Assembly (NCBI GenBank): GCA_004352715.1
Contig: SCFE01000007.1
Coordinates: forward strand, 3,066,412-3,130,411
Direction: 5' to 3'
DNA: 64,000 nucleotides
From: Hofstenia miamia
Lineage: Eukaryota; Xenacoelomorpha; Acoela
A program made the position numbers and the translations under genes. Shown one piece after another: positions 46,557 to 57,655 of the stretch. The notes under the pieces were generated by a model, which saw only the letters and a program-made list of their open reading frames with translations, was not told the origin of the DNA and did no database searches. Position 1 is the stretch's first letter; each line of letters opens with the position of its first letter.

Positions 46557-48471
46557 CAGTGTATTGACTAGTATTACCAATACATGATATTATACACGAA
46601 AAATTGAGTACCAGTACACGGTACACGAATACACGATTGAAGCAAAATCAATATACGAAATTCGTGTATATATTTTAAATCGTGTATCGTGTATTTTAAA
46701 TTTTTAAATCGTGCTGAAATGGCGGCGTCGGAATTTCACACGTTTATTTGTTGCATCATCTCACGTATTAATCATTACATGGTTTAACTACAGCACTGTT
46801 CGCCATCGCATCGCCACCTACCGGTCGTGTGTTCACGTCAGAAGCGTGAATTAGTTTGCAACGCCATTTTTTGACTCAGTTTAAATGATTTCAGCTTTGT
46901 TTTACATAACTGCTTGCCTCTCAAAACTGGATTTAATTCGTTTAAAGCGGTTTTAACTTTATATTAGTAATTTTAACGCCTTTTTCAGTTAAAATGGCGA
47001 CCACCTTGGATTACTAAAAGCTTTTTACTATTCCTGAAAGTGGTTCAGAGCTCGCAACATGCCTTGTATGCAAAGAAAAGAAGAAATACTCTGCAAATTC
47101 GAAAGGAAATCTCAAAAAACACTACGAGAAGATGCATCCCAGAGAACTTGCAGCTCATATCGAATCCGGTGGGAAAGGCAAACCAAAAGTTAGACAAAAT
47201 GAGCAAACTACTATTGTTTTTACTGGCTCAGAGATGACTTCCTCGTCGAAATTCTCGAAACAAAAGCGATTGAAATGTCAATTGCTCAAGATTTGTGCGC
47301 GAAAGGTGGTCTTCCCATCATGATTGTGGAACGAAAATGGTTTAGAAACTTCATGCAAATTGCACAGCCTTGTTTTAAACCAATCACATATCGAACAAAC
47401 ATCGCCAACATCAAAGCTGGGGCTGCGGCTTTCATCAGCGAGCTGAAATCAGACATGGGCGTTACTAAACGGCGATCGTCATTGACGTTAGATTGTTGGA
47501 CATCGTCGAACAATACTGCTTATATGGAATGTACTATTCATTACATCAATCGCGTTTACAAATATCGTACCGGTTGTCTGTTTCTCGCCAAACTGCCGCC
47601 CCCACATACATCAGCGAACATTTTGGCCATGTATGAAGATCAGATTTCAAATTTTGCAATAGCAACTGACCTTCTTCAGAAGGGAAGTTCTGTTACCATC
47701 AGTTCTGTTATTCCAATAATTCAAATGCTAGAACTTGCCATTAAAAGCACTTCCACTGAAATTGCCTCTGTTAATGCCTTCAAGGAAAGATCTATTTTCT
47801 CATTGTGCCAAAGGTTTGAATTCGTAAAAACAGAGAAATTGATGATAATTGCCTCTATTTTGGACCCTAAAGTTAGACTATCGTTCTGCGAAACAGACAA
47901 TGATTTTTTCACCTTCGATAAAGATTTTAGCCGACAGTCTTTTATGACATATTTTGAGAAGTTTTTGAAGCAAACAGTTGCACAAGACGAAGAAACGCTC
48001 GAAGTTGAACCTGTTACGAAGAAAAAATTGTTGGATTTTAATCAGTCCCAAAAACCTAGTCGGTGCAGAAACCAATCCGTCCATGTTGAGTTCCTGACAA
48101 CATATTTCGAAAGTGCCGTCACTCAGGAAGATGTCATACAATTCTGGGAAAAAAGTCCAATGTCAACAGATTTTAAAGCAGCAGCCTTAGAAATTTTAGC
48201 TGTCCCATCAAGCAGCGGGTCAGTGGAGCGACTGTTTTCAGCCTGCAAGCTACGCTCCACTGACAGGAGATCAAGGATCTCTCCTAAAAACTTAGAGACT
48301 TTGGTCCAAATTTCGTTTTCAGAATAAATTTTTTGCTAATGATTGCTTTTCTTGAATACATGAAAAATACACAAATACACGATTTTTTCAATACACGAAA
48401 TACCAGTACACAAGGGTCGAAATACACGAGAATACCAATACATGACAAAAGCGATACTAGTCAATACACTG
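46557..48471 (+). mobile_element. hAT element nested in LINE
   Basis: 1915 bp with 18-bp perfect inverted ends CAGTGTATTGACTAGTAT and a perfect 8-bp target duplication GCTGTGAA (46549-46556 and 48472-48479). The subterminal regions carry many ATACACGA/TCGTGTAT words in both orientations. Removing the element and one target copy rejoins the LINE reading frame. It carries one transposase pseudogene. It is more CpG-rich than its host LINE, so probably a younger arrival. Confidence 0.96.
46994..48327 (+). pseudogene. hAT transposase pseudogene (BED finger type)
   Basis: Starts MATTLDY then a TAA stop (47015-47017), then a BED-type zinc finger CLVCKEKKKYSANSKGNLKK with HYEKMH. A frame change near 47255-47275 leads into a 350-codon open frame (47275-48327). 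Its parts are WFRNFMQIAQP, SLTLDCWTSSNNTAYMECTI (RNase H-like core start, with Asp), VTISSVIPIIQMLE, LDPKVRL and the C-terminal dimerisation block LEILAVPSSSGSVERLFSAC. The usual hAT protein is about 600 or more residues; this one lacks a central piece after HTSANILAMYE, where the second catalytic Asp and the insertion domain should be. Dead by deletion, a stop and a frame change, but only lightly decayed. Confidence 0.93.
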
Positions 48472-49791
48472 GCTGTGAATCTATAGGAACTCCTAGATAT
48501 TATTTCATTGAATTTTTTTTAGTGGTAGACTTTCATCCACAACTTAAGAAACGAATTTGGCTAATGTTCGGCATTCATTTGGAGTAAATATCATAAATTG
48601 AGTTTTGCCTACATTAAGTGCTAATTTATTTTGAATGAAATATTTTGTAATGTTTTTGATGTCTAATTGTAAATGTTTTGTTGCTATTTTTGGATTTATA
48701 TTATTACTTACAAGGCAAGTGTCATCTGCATATTGAAAAATATCCAGATTAACACTTTCATGCATGTCATTAACATACATTGCAAAAAGAATCGGGCCCA
48801 GTACTATCCCTTGTGGAACTCCTTTAAATGTGGTGGTATACTCAGAAAAGGCATTTTCTATATGCACCCTCTGCCTAATGTTACTTAAAAAACTATGTAT
48901 GAGCCTGCAAGATTCTTTATCAAAACCGTATTCTTTTAATTTACAATCCAGATTTGTAAAAACTATACTATCAAATGCTTTGCTTATGTCTAAAAGAGCC
49001 ACAGCTTTACTAACGTTTTTGTTTAGGAATAAGCGAATTTTTTCCGTGATTGCAAGTAGTGCATCATTTGTACTAAAACCTTTTCTGAATCCAAATTGTT
49101 TGACAAAATTTTTTCCTCATTTAGATAACTGATTATCTGCTTATTCAATAATTTTTCTAAGGCCTTCGCAAATTATAATTTTCTGCAAGCTGGAGGTCTC
49201 CTTTTTTGAATATTGGAGTAATATCTGCGTTTTTTAGAGAACTGGGGAAAGTGTTAGTATGAATTTAATTGTTGAAAATGAAGCATAAATGCTCACCAAA
49301 GTACTTTAGGTACTTTTGATTATGAAAATTGGAATGCCTATGCTTCCACTCGATTTGTTTGCATCAAATTCTTGCACAACCTTCTGTAATTCATATCTTG
49401 TAACATATCTAAAAGAGAATTTTGCAGAATAATTAGTAACAGGCGACCTTGGAATAATTTGGTTGGTACATTTTTTCATTCTTGAAAATATCAAATTTTC
49501 CAAATTTATCTCAAATCCTTCCAAGATTATTATTTTATGGACACATTTCCCTTATAAAAATTACTTCAAGTGTCCATTCTGAGAGAAATTTGGAAGATTT
49601 GAGATTTTATAGAATAAAAAAAGTACCAACCAAATAATTTGGCCATTGTAAATACCATGATTTCTAAAAACATTAATTAAATGATCTGAGATATCCTTAG
49701 TGTTTGAAGTTACCTTTTGTTTTATTTTTAAATTTTTAATTGTAGTGCTTAAACACTTTTCTCTGCTTGTCAATTTGTTAAGAAATTTCAA

Positions 49792-50039
49792 TTTTACCTT
49801 TCATGATGTCAGGCGCTGGTGTCATATCTTGTTGGTTTTAATTCATTACTCTTGTTTTAACTGATTTAGCTTTGAGACTATTTCCTGATACAGTGCCTCT
49901 GATATCTGGATCTGAAGAATTTAGGTTATTGTAACATCCTCTACCAGACATGATTACTGTTCGTCCTTTGTTACTCTATAACATTGGTTGTATATTTGCA
50001 GGTAGGGATTTACTAACTAGATACTGTTTAGCTTTTGTA
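49792..50039. other. spacer
   Basis: No gene is seen. Confidence 0.4.
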
Positions 50040-50510
50040 TATTTCTGTTAATGTAACATAACTAGATTTAACTATTCACTATTTAGGTGATAAAGCCATA
50101 CAGCACTTTCTCCAGAGATTGATAGTGGGCATCTGCCCAAAGCTGATCTCCACATCCAGTTTCACTTGTTCACCAAAGATCCATTTGGTGGAGTTCCACC
50201 TCTCAGCTCAATGATGTAACTTATGTGTACCCTATCCTAGCTTGGTGTATCCTCAAGACAAGACACAATTTGACTTAGCCTCTGTTTTGTAAAAGTGTTT
50301 CATGATAATGCAACCAGACTTGTTACTAGCTGCTTTATTAATATTACATGTAGCCATTAACAAAATATATTGGCATTGATAATCAGTTTAATAACTGGCA
50401 GCTGGCTAGCCTTCATTCAATAATTAATACACGCTTGGTCACTTTATCAGTCATGTTATAGTCACAAATTTGGATTTAAAATATTTATAGATATAATTTC
50501 TAGGTTTTGG
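50040..50510 (-). repeat. dispersed repeat family R4, copy 3
   Basis: Inverse orientation to copies 1 and 2. Landmarks on the + strand: GGGCATCTGCCCAAAGCTGA, TTATGTGTACCCTATCCTAG, TTGTTACTAGCTGCTTTATT and, near the end, CACAAATTTGGATTTAAAAT. It follows the order of copy 1 most closely. Confidence 0.65.
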
Positions 50511-52369
50511 TCATCCAACCATATTTCAAATCTATTATAATTTATACAAGTACTAAATGATCAATAGTCAACTAAATGAGAGAAAAACCCTTATACCTAA
50601 CATAAGTGCACTTTCATGATCTGGCACAAAGACCCTAGAATCAATCTTGTGATGGATCCAGACCACTACTAAACACAACTCATTTAGCTTGATATTGTAC
50701 TAAATAATCAAACCATATCAATAGAACAATGTAAGAATTCCAAATAAAATTCTTTATCAATTGCTTACAGTGAGTTTAATCTATTTATAGTAATTTTGGA
50801 AAACTACCTGTTGATTTCAAATTTAAACTCTTCATCTGCCAAGATGGCAGCTAAAAATAATGGAAGCAACTTTGCCCTCTTGGTTTTGCCAAAAAGTATT
50901 ATTATTGACAGATACTAATCTCTCATGGTTGACACTTGTTTTTACTTGGTTGCATAATACAAATTAATCTAACTGATCATATAATTTTACAATATTTCTA
51001 ATCATAATTTGTCTGTGATCTTATTCTCTTTCTAAATCAATGTTAGCAGCTTGGTTAATTTGGATGATGCTACAGTAAAAAATACAGTTCAGTAAGAAAA
51101 GTAGTGAATATTTATCTTATATCTACATTTCTATGACTCAAAAGAGGAAATCATTTTGCTGATCTGCTGTCTTTAGACACTTATTAAGATATGAAGGAAT
51201 TTGTGTTACACCAGAAACATTTTAATCGTGAAAAATTATAAAGAATATTTACAAAAATTTTTACAAGAACAATGTAATAAAAAATAACAAATTTTAAAAT
51301 AAAGTATTATCCTCTTCTACCCAACAGTATTATTACCATTCACTAGTTAACTTATTAAGTCTTAAAAATATTGACTTTATTGTTTGAAAAAGTTTATTTT
51401 TATTGGCTTTTACAATTTTTTACTGTTGTACAAAACAAAAACATACTTTTCAGCATTTTCAAGCTTGAAATTACAGTATTTTTACAAAAGTTTCCAAGTT
51501 TTGAGAAAAATCACTCAATGTGCACCAATGTTGGGGAACATTTGCACAAAAATCTGTATGCTGAAGGTGAGATAAAATGATTTTCCATATTGAACACTTT
51601 CAAGTACCCACATCTGGGAATTTGGCTTCTCAAATATTTATCCAAGTTGCAACAACCACCTTCAAAGTTGCCCCCAATAAGCATTTTTTGAAATCATTCC
51701 AGGCCTGCTGCATGGTATATGATTACTGTTACATATTATCAAGAATGGAAATCAATATGCTGTAATCTCTTGACTTTGTATTAATTTTTGAGCTAAGTTT
51801 TCTTGCATAAGTAATTGTCTGACTTTCACAATAAGATACCATCACCTTCAATGCCATCCACAATTTTGCACAACCAGCATAAATGGTCATTGTAGTACAA
51901 TGCCTCAGATAACCAACTAGATCATTGTGTTACTATTTGTTGGGATGGTGTACCAATTGAGTCAACCCTAAGATTCGAATTTTGCTGGTCTTAGTAAGAT
52001 TACTAATAGTGCACCTAATAAGAATAGACTGTAATTGTAAGATGGTACAGACTACTAATAAGATCACTAATAAGATAGCAATGTTTTATTATGGAAAAGT
52101 TTATTAATCTTAGTAAGATTACTAATAGTGCACCTAATAAGAATAGACTGTAATTGCAAGATCATACAGACTACTGTAGAATCATCACCCAGGCTGAGAT
52201 GTGCATTAACTGAGATATATCTAGTAACAATGATTGGCAGATTCTCCAAAGCAGGATAATGTCTAACTGAAAATTGTCATCTCATGTACACATTAATATA
52301 GATCAAACTACATTTAGATCCACAAAAGTATAAGTATAACAAGTAATCAATACTGTTTAGGTAACAAGA
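50511..52369. other. CpG-poor, no gene seen
   Basis: No supported gene. A direct duplication of about 75 bases (TTAGTAAGATTACTAATAGT onward) lies at 51991-52064 and 52110-52184, offset by 119 bases. Very few CpG sites. Confidence 0.5.
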
Positions 52370-52866
52370 GATGAGAGAGACTCCAGTTTATGATGGGCCC
52401 ACTGCCCAAAGCAGTATCTGATCACTGAGAAGCCATCTACCATGCTGCATAGTCCAATTCCAGCAACTCAGCTCATTCTCATAAAGACTAATTTTATTAT
52501 GTGTACCCTAAATACATAGTGACAATAAATACCAAGCACAATTTGACTTAATATCTCATACTCAATACTGTGTGGTCTAATAACATAGTTAATATGCAAA
52601 GATGCATGGATACTAGCTGCTAGTAAAAACTAGTTAATAAATAAAGCAGCTTCCTATCTACATTTAAAAAGTAAACTATAGCTAACAACAATTTACACTA
52701 GCTGTGACAAAATAAAAAGAATGAAAACTATCTATAAACTAAGGCAGCTTCCTAAACTACATTTAAAATATATACAATCAATAACAATACAATAATAAGA
52801 TAAACATGGTCATTATCAGACTCATTATAGGTCTCCTAGTTGTTACAAATTTGGATCTAAAATAGA
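52370..52866 (-). repeat. dispersed repeat family R4, copy 4
   Basis: Inverse orientation. Landmarks on the + strand: GATGGGCCCACTGCCCAAAG, TATTATGTGTACCCTAAATA, AAAGCAGCTTCCTATCTACA, a second GGCAGCTTCCTAAACTACAT block, and TAGGTCTCCTAGTTGTTACA, then AAATTTGGATCTA. Closest to copy 2. Sites that are CG in copy 2 are TG or CA here (for example GTCGCACCTAGTG in copy 2 against GTCACAGCTAGTG in this copy). Confidence 0.7.
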
Positions 52867-53077
52867 TAGTACATAAGTAACAGTCCTAAGTTTGGCTGAC
52901 TAGCCTTATTGTGAATTTGTTACTATATGTGACAATGTAAGATCAGTATCCAGCTAAGCATTATATAAAAACTCCTATTTGTAGCCATAGCCTAAATGCA
53001 TGTGGTTGATCAAGGCACTAAACTAATTTCCCCTCATAACAGCCTGTTGATCATTACATGCATTAAATGCTTAGCTG

Positions 53078-53212
53078 TGCATTTATCTAATAGAACAAAC
53101 CAGTATAATAACTAGACAAGTAAAATTCCAAAGAATTTAATCCATCAACTATTTACACTGTGACATAGCAATTTATACAGACTTTGCACTATTTCAACAG
53201 TCAAACAAAACA
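53078..53212 (-). repeat. gypsy 3' LTR remnant
   Basis: Matches 60182-60329 (shared GACAAGTAAAATTCCAAAGA, TTTATACAGACTT, ACTATTTCAACAGTCAAACA). The ends are TG and CA. On its inner side the minus strand has a purine-rich stretch (AGAACAGAAGACAG, complement of about 53215-53230), where a polypurine tract belongs. Confidence 0.75.
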
Positions 53213-53799
53213 ACTGTCTTCTGTTCTAATTTGTATTCTCATGCCCAGCATAGTAACCTTAAATTAACAGGAAGCATATTATACAAGATATGTGTTCTGC
53301 AAATTTTTGTCCACACAATCAACACATGAAAAGCCATTAATAGCATTCATTCTAAATATCAAATTTCTTTTCATTCCTTTTTTTCTCCTTTTAGCTGTTG
53401 AATTTGTGTTTTTAGAAGGATTATGCTACATGCCCTCCTCAGCTTTTGTTAATTTTAGGACAGCTCACTCTCTCCATGTGATTTGGTAAACATTGCTTTA
53501 ATTGTTTCCTTTATCTATACTGTGTTCATTCTTCTTCATTTTATCAGTTGTCAATTAGTAATCTATGGTTCCTCCTCCATTTGGTGTAATTTAATTTCAG
53601 ATGTTTGCTCAGGCAGATCATGGTTTTGTTGGCAATCATGACCATTGTTACCTTGCACTTCAGATATTTTTCTGTGATTATTCTTAGAATGTTTTTCTGT
53701 GCTGTCTGCACCAGTTTTTCTTGTTTATTTGGCGACATAAATTTTTCTATGTTTTCTTTTAGAATCCAGTTTTTAGTGGCAATATTGATTGATGTTTTC

Positions 53800-54164
53800 T
53801 CAATTATTACATATTAGTTTAAACTCTGCATTCTTATCTAGAACTGCTCCCTTGTTATTCATTATCACTCTTTTCAAATTTTGAAAGTGCAATGTCCTGT
53901 CATTACTTAGTACATACTCATTATTATTTAATACTTTTTAAATTGTATATGGCCCTGACCATATAGTATTCAATTTTCATACCTGATTTATATTATTCAC
54001 CTTAATAGCTGTAAATGCATAGACTTTTATAGCCTACCTTGTGCATGTGCTCATATATTTTTTTATTGTAATTGTGCTGTTGTATTGTTGTCAACTTCTT
54101 GATTTTGTGACACATTTTCTTGTTGATTGCCATGATTTGCTGCTTAAGCTGTTTCACAAACTGA
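53800..54164 (-). pseudogene. gypsy integrase C-terminal remnant
   Basis: Minus strand: QQHNYNKKIYEHMHKVGYKS (the usual region before the chromodomain-like fold), then a GPYTI block interrupted by a stop, then NEYVLSNDRTLHFQNLKRV and a stop at 53800-53802. Family knowledge: a GPY/F motif followed by a short beta strand and H-x-x-x-LK ends Ty3/gypsy integrases. Fragment, with stops and a deletion at its upstream edge. Confidence 0.7.
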
Positions 54165-54420
54165 TTATCTAACTTCATACAGCATATCTTCAATTCTGGG
54201 TAGGGGGTACAAATCTTTTTTCATTACCTTGTTCAATTTTCTAAAATCAATACACAGCCTGTATTTCTTTCCCTGCTTGATGAATACCATTTGTGCTTCA
54301 TACAGACTTTCACTCAGCCTTATCATTTTGCTATCAATGAGTTCATTCACTATTCTATTGTATTCATCCGTCAGTTGCTCTGGCACTCTCTCTACAGGTA
54401 GTTTTATTGGATTATCCTAT
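54165..54420 (-). pseudogene. gypsy reverse transcriptase N-terminal remnant
   Basis: Minus strand: VERVPEQLTDEYNRIVNELI, then DSKMIRLSESLYEAQMVFIK, then CIDFRKLNKVMKKDLYPLPR. This is the unmistakable start of a Ty3/gypsy RT domain (the FRKLN and YPLPRIED motifs). The YVDD catalytic region, RNase H and most of integrase are absent, because integrase-type sequence follows directly at about 54165. Non-functional. Confidence 0.9.
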
Positions 54421-54592
54421 GTCACTATAATTTTATGTATTTCACTAATGACTTGTCCAACACTTATTTCACTAAAGTTAAGGATTCTACTGTGTTTCCA
54501 TAGTAGTTTTTGTAGTTCCTCTCTCTAATTCTGCTTTAGGTGTTCATAATCCGGTTCTTTTATTTCCAGTATTCTTTCTCCTTCTTCTGCTT

Positions 54593-54870
54593 TCATTCAC
54601 ATGCCCTTTAGTTGGAATTGCAGACTACTAACCCCAATGGTTTCTTGTGCTTTCATCCACATGCCCTTTAATTGGCATTGTGGATTAATAACTCCATCAT
54701 CTTCTTTTGTTGTTCTGTCTTCCTCTTCAGCTTTCATCCATGTGTCCTCTAGTTGGCATTGCAGATTACTAACAATGAAGGTTTCTTGTGCTTTCAATCA
54801 ATCCACCCTTTAGTTGGCATTGTGGATTACTAATGCCATTGTCTTCTTCCATTGGTTTCCATATCATTCT
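54593..54870 (-). repeat. degenerate tandem repeat in gypsy protease-RT spacer
   Basis: Four or five imperfect units on the minus strand encode SNPQCQLKGMWMKAQE-like segments. On the + strand they read as GCTTTCATCCACATGCCCTT followed by TAGTTGGCATTG. Spacing varies between about 58 and 84 bases. Part of the old element, not an independent gene. Confidence 0.65.
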
Positions 54871-54992
54871 AATGCTGGATTTAATGCATTTCCCATAGAT
54901 TTTCACTCTTGTTTGATTTATGTTGACATTCCTGTTTGCAGCATTTAGTATTTTCCTTCTCCTCTTTTGATCATACAGATACTTGAAGGCAT

Positions 54993-55924
54993 TCCCAGGA
55001 AACATTCCATTATTGGTCCATGAATGGGCCATTGTTGGTGCCATTATTGGCCATTGGTGGTAAATGACCGCTGGCCCATTGTTGGCCCAACAATGTTTGC
55101 CAACCATCATCCATTAAAGGCCCAATAATGGACCATTGGTGAGCCAATAATGGCCCATTAGTGGGCCGTTGATAGAAAACAGTAGGTTTTTGATACTATA
55201 ACATAAATGTTTATATGTTGAACAACAATTTCAAATTGTTAAGCAGTTCAAACATTGCTGTTTAAACCAACACAAGCCCAACAAAGGACAGAAGGATACC
55301 TTTGAGATCCTGTCACACAATACTAACATTTGTTAGAAATTTGAAAGAATGTTTTGTTTATATATGATAACAATAAGCATAAAAATCTGCCAAATTTAAC
55401 AAAAAATTTTTAATTTTAAAATTAAGTGCAATTTTGAAATAATACTATCTTAAGTCGTTAAAAATCTCTTCTGTTCAAGTGTAGCTTTTTTATATAACTA
55501 TTAATTTCAAAGTCCCCAAATATTTATGAATAAATTATTTTTAAAATACGCTAAGCAGGTATATCATAATTTTCTACAAATTACAAATTTCAAAATATCT
55601 TTTCGAATTTCCTTTTATTATATTAAAAGGAACTAGGAATTAAAATAATGAAGAGACATGTATTTGCAAGCATCTGCTCATTGATAATTGATTACTAAGG
55701 TTGCTACTAATGCCGCTAATGGTCCACCAATGGGCCACTGATGGCATCAGTGGTCACAAATATTGCATGTTTCCCACCAGCAGTTTAATGATTATGGCCA
55801 ATGTTATATTATGATTTGTAATTTGCAACTTGTTATAATTTGATTGAGTTAAGGAGAGGGGCGTATTTAGGGGGGTTGGTTTGTGCCTGCCCCTCTTTGG
55901 ACAGGCCAATTTCAACTCATTCTC
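54993..55924 (+). mobile_element. CCCAGGAAAC inverted-repeat element, 5' part
   Basis: Starts CCCAGGAAACATTCCATTAT, followed by about 170 bases packed with GGCCCATTGTTGGCC-like words, then AT-rich sequence. It runs into a 13-N gap at 55925-55937. Nearly identical to 57656-58446, except that about 150 bases around 55265-55410 are missing from the other copy, with TTTAAA/TTTTTAA microhomology at the junction. Confidence 0.8.
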
Positions 55925-55937
55925 NNNNNNNNNNNNN
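55925..55937. other. assembly gap (13 N)
   Basis: Short run of N exactly where the element copy stops and unrelated sequence begins, so this join may be an assembly error. Confidence 0.99.
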
Positions 55938-56049
55938 TACTTCTTCCCCAATTTGCAACAACAACAAGAACAACGCTAACAAAAACAACAACAATAAATA
56001 GACTTCAATTACCAATAATGGTATATAAAAACTACAAAATATTACAGAG

Positions 56050-57160
56050 GGCTAACAATAAACTGAAGTTACTAGGCGATATGTTGAACAACAACAGGAT
56101 AAAAACGCGATACAAGTTTTGTCCGTACGAAACAAATCGACGCGATTACGTTTAAAATAATGTGAATAGGTAACGGATTTGTTTGTACATCTAAGCTTAA
56201 ATAAAACGGGAGATTGTGACCTTGAACATATGACAGCGTTTTCATATCTAATATAATCATAAACATCAATTTCATAGTTGTTCAGCAGCTTATTAAGGAA
56301 TGTCAAATCATAATATTGGAATAAAAAGGAAATCGTAGACAATTTCGGAGATTCAAATTTTCAATACATCTATCTTGATAAGAGTTAGTAACCCATCGTA
56401 ACGCACGCTTATTAAACCGTTCCAATTTTAGGAATGTTGACTGATCTGGACATCAACATTGGGAAGCATATAGAAGAATTGATAAGACACAACTGCAGTA
56501 TTAATTAAGCTTGCACTTAATAGGCACTTGACGAAAAACATCTCTACGAATAAAAAATAATGTTTTATTAGCTTTTTCCAACTTTGATATAGCATGTACT
56601 ATCCAACTTAGCTCATCGACCTGGCAATGGTTTATATCATTGGAGAACAATTTCACTAGCAGAAGTTGTCATCGTGAGTATTAGATGGGTCCCTCAACTT
56701 ATGCCTTTTGAGTGTTTCAATTTTGTTGGAAAGATGGAGTGAATGTGAAAAATAGTAAGTGGGCAATTTGAGTCGACGTCATCGTTTAAGAGTAACTTTG
56801 GCAGCAAGTGCACAATATAATTAACTATACAAATCATTATAACCATAACCATTCTCTGAGGAATTTATTGTGAAATTAGAAATATATCGGTTAAGAAGGG
56901 GATAGCCTGCTGAAACAAAAGAGAATCGGCGATTAACTAACTGGTTTCCTGCAATTCTGGCTGTAGGTAAGGCAACATCAAACTATATAAAATGGTGATC
57001 AGATAAATTATATATATATATATATATATAACATTGTTAATATCATCTACATTATCACTCGTTGTTAGTGCGAAATCAAGAATACTTCCGGAAACGTATG
57101 TAGGCAACTTAACAAGTTGTTCAAAATTGTCAATGTCAAATAGTTAAATATATTATTTTT
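56050..57160 (-). pseudogene. LINE endonuclease and RT C-terminal fragments
   Basis: Minus strand. An endonuclease scrap reads YVSGSILDFALTTSDNVDD (about 57040-57100), is interrupted by a TA run (57011-57031), and continues SDHHFI with FDVALPTARIAGNQ (about 56930-57000). The SILD-x-x-LT and SDH motifs are those of the LINE APE-type endonuclease C-terminus. After a deleted middle, the RT end appears: LERFNKRALRWVTNSYQDRC (about 56370-56430), LLNNYEIDVYDYI (about 56240-56285) and an FKLRCTNKS end. Stops and frame changes throughout. CpG-rich compared with the surrounding gypsy sequence. Confidence 0.75.
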
Positions 57161-57655
57161 TAAAGTTAAATTAAATGGCTAGCAATGATACATCTCCTAT
57201 CTGGATGTGTAAATATCAATTTTGTTTGGAGTAGGTAAAAAAGTAGCATAACACTCGAACCCAGACAAAAATGAGAAATCCCCATGATATCCTATAAACA
57301 TCTCACTGCGACATAATTGCCATCCTAGCAATATCACGAGAACATCGCAATGCATCCTAAAATGATCCTAAATCTGTCTTAATGTCCGTCCAAAATAATA
57401 TCTCTAGGATGTCTGCTTGAGACACCATATGTCCCAATAAGACGTTCTCAAGGTTTCTCAGCAGATGGGTTTGAGATTGTTTCACAATGAGATACTTTGA
57501 GAATAGCGGACAGCAAGATAGGTTAATGACCCTCACAACGACACCATTTATAACAGCAAAATACACTTTTTCGATGCGTTTTAAGTGCACATAAAAGATT
57601 AATATTAGCAAATTTATTAAATAGCAATGACCAGATTCTGCATACCCAATTGCTT
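57161..57655. other. spacer, no gene seen
   Basis: No supported gene. It may include further 5' sequence of the LINE fragment. Confidence 0.4.

Larger units (their letters stand above)
45955..49791 (-). pseudogene. LINE reverse transcriptase pseudogene, split by hAT element
   Basis: Minus strand. From the 5' side: scraps of the pre-RT region (49306-49791); RT block DITPIFKKGDLQ (about 49190-49230); QFGFRKGFSTNDAL (about 49075-49110); palm VALLDISKAFDS (about 48970-49005); KGVPQGIVLGPILF; the catalytic FQYADDT (about 48730); and KLALNVGKTQFMIF. The YLGVPIDS block is interrupted by the hAT element (46557-48471) and continues beyond it. Next come a thumb scrap (KLDKLQMLSPKYTTIY) and a C-terminus KLWNRLDKAIRASPNLRNFK (about 46020-46090). 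Catalytic YADD is intact in sequence, but stops and frame changes elsewhere show it is dead. CR1/Jockey-like by pattern. Confidence 0.88.
51978..53731. other. segment with no CpG dinucleotide
   Basis: Reading every line between the CpG at 51976 and that at 53733 I find no CG at all over about 1.75 kb, although C and G together make up roughly a third of the bases. It spans unique sequence, R4 copy 4, the gypsy 3' LTR and part of the gypsy body, so the depletion is regional and not tied to one element. Confidence 0.85.

Noticed and set aside
47040-47237. 65-codon + strand frame at the start of the hAT gene
   Set aside because: Shadow frame; the BED finger is read in the frame of the ATG at 46994.
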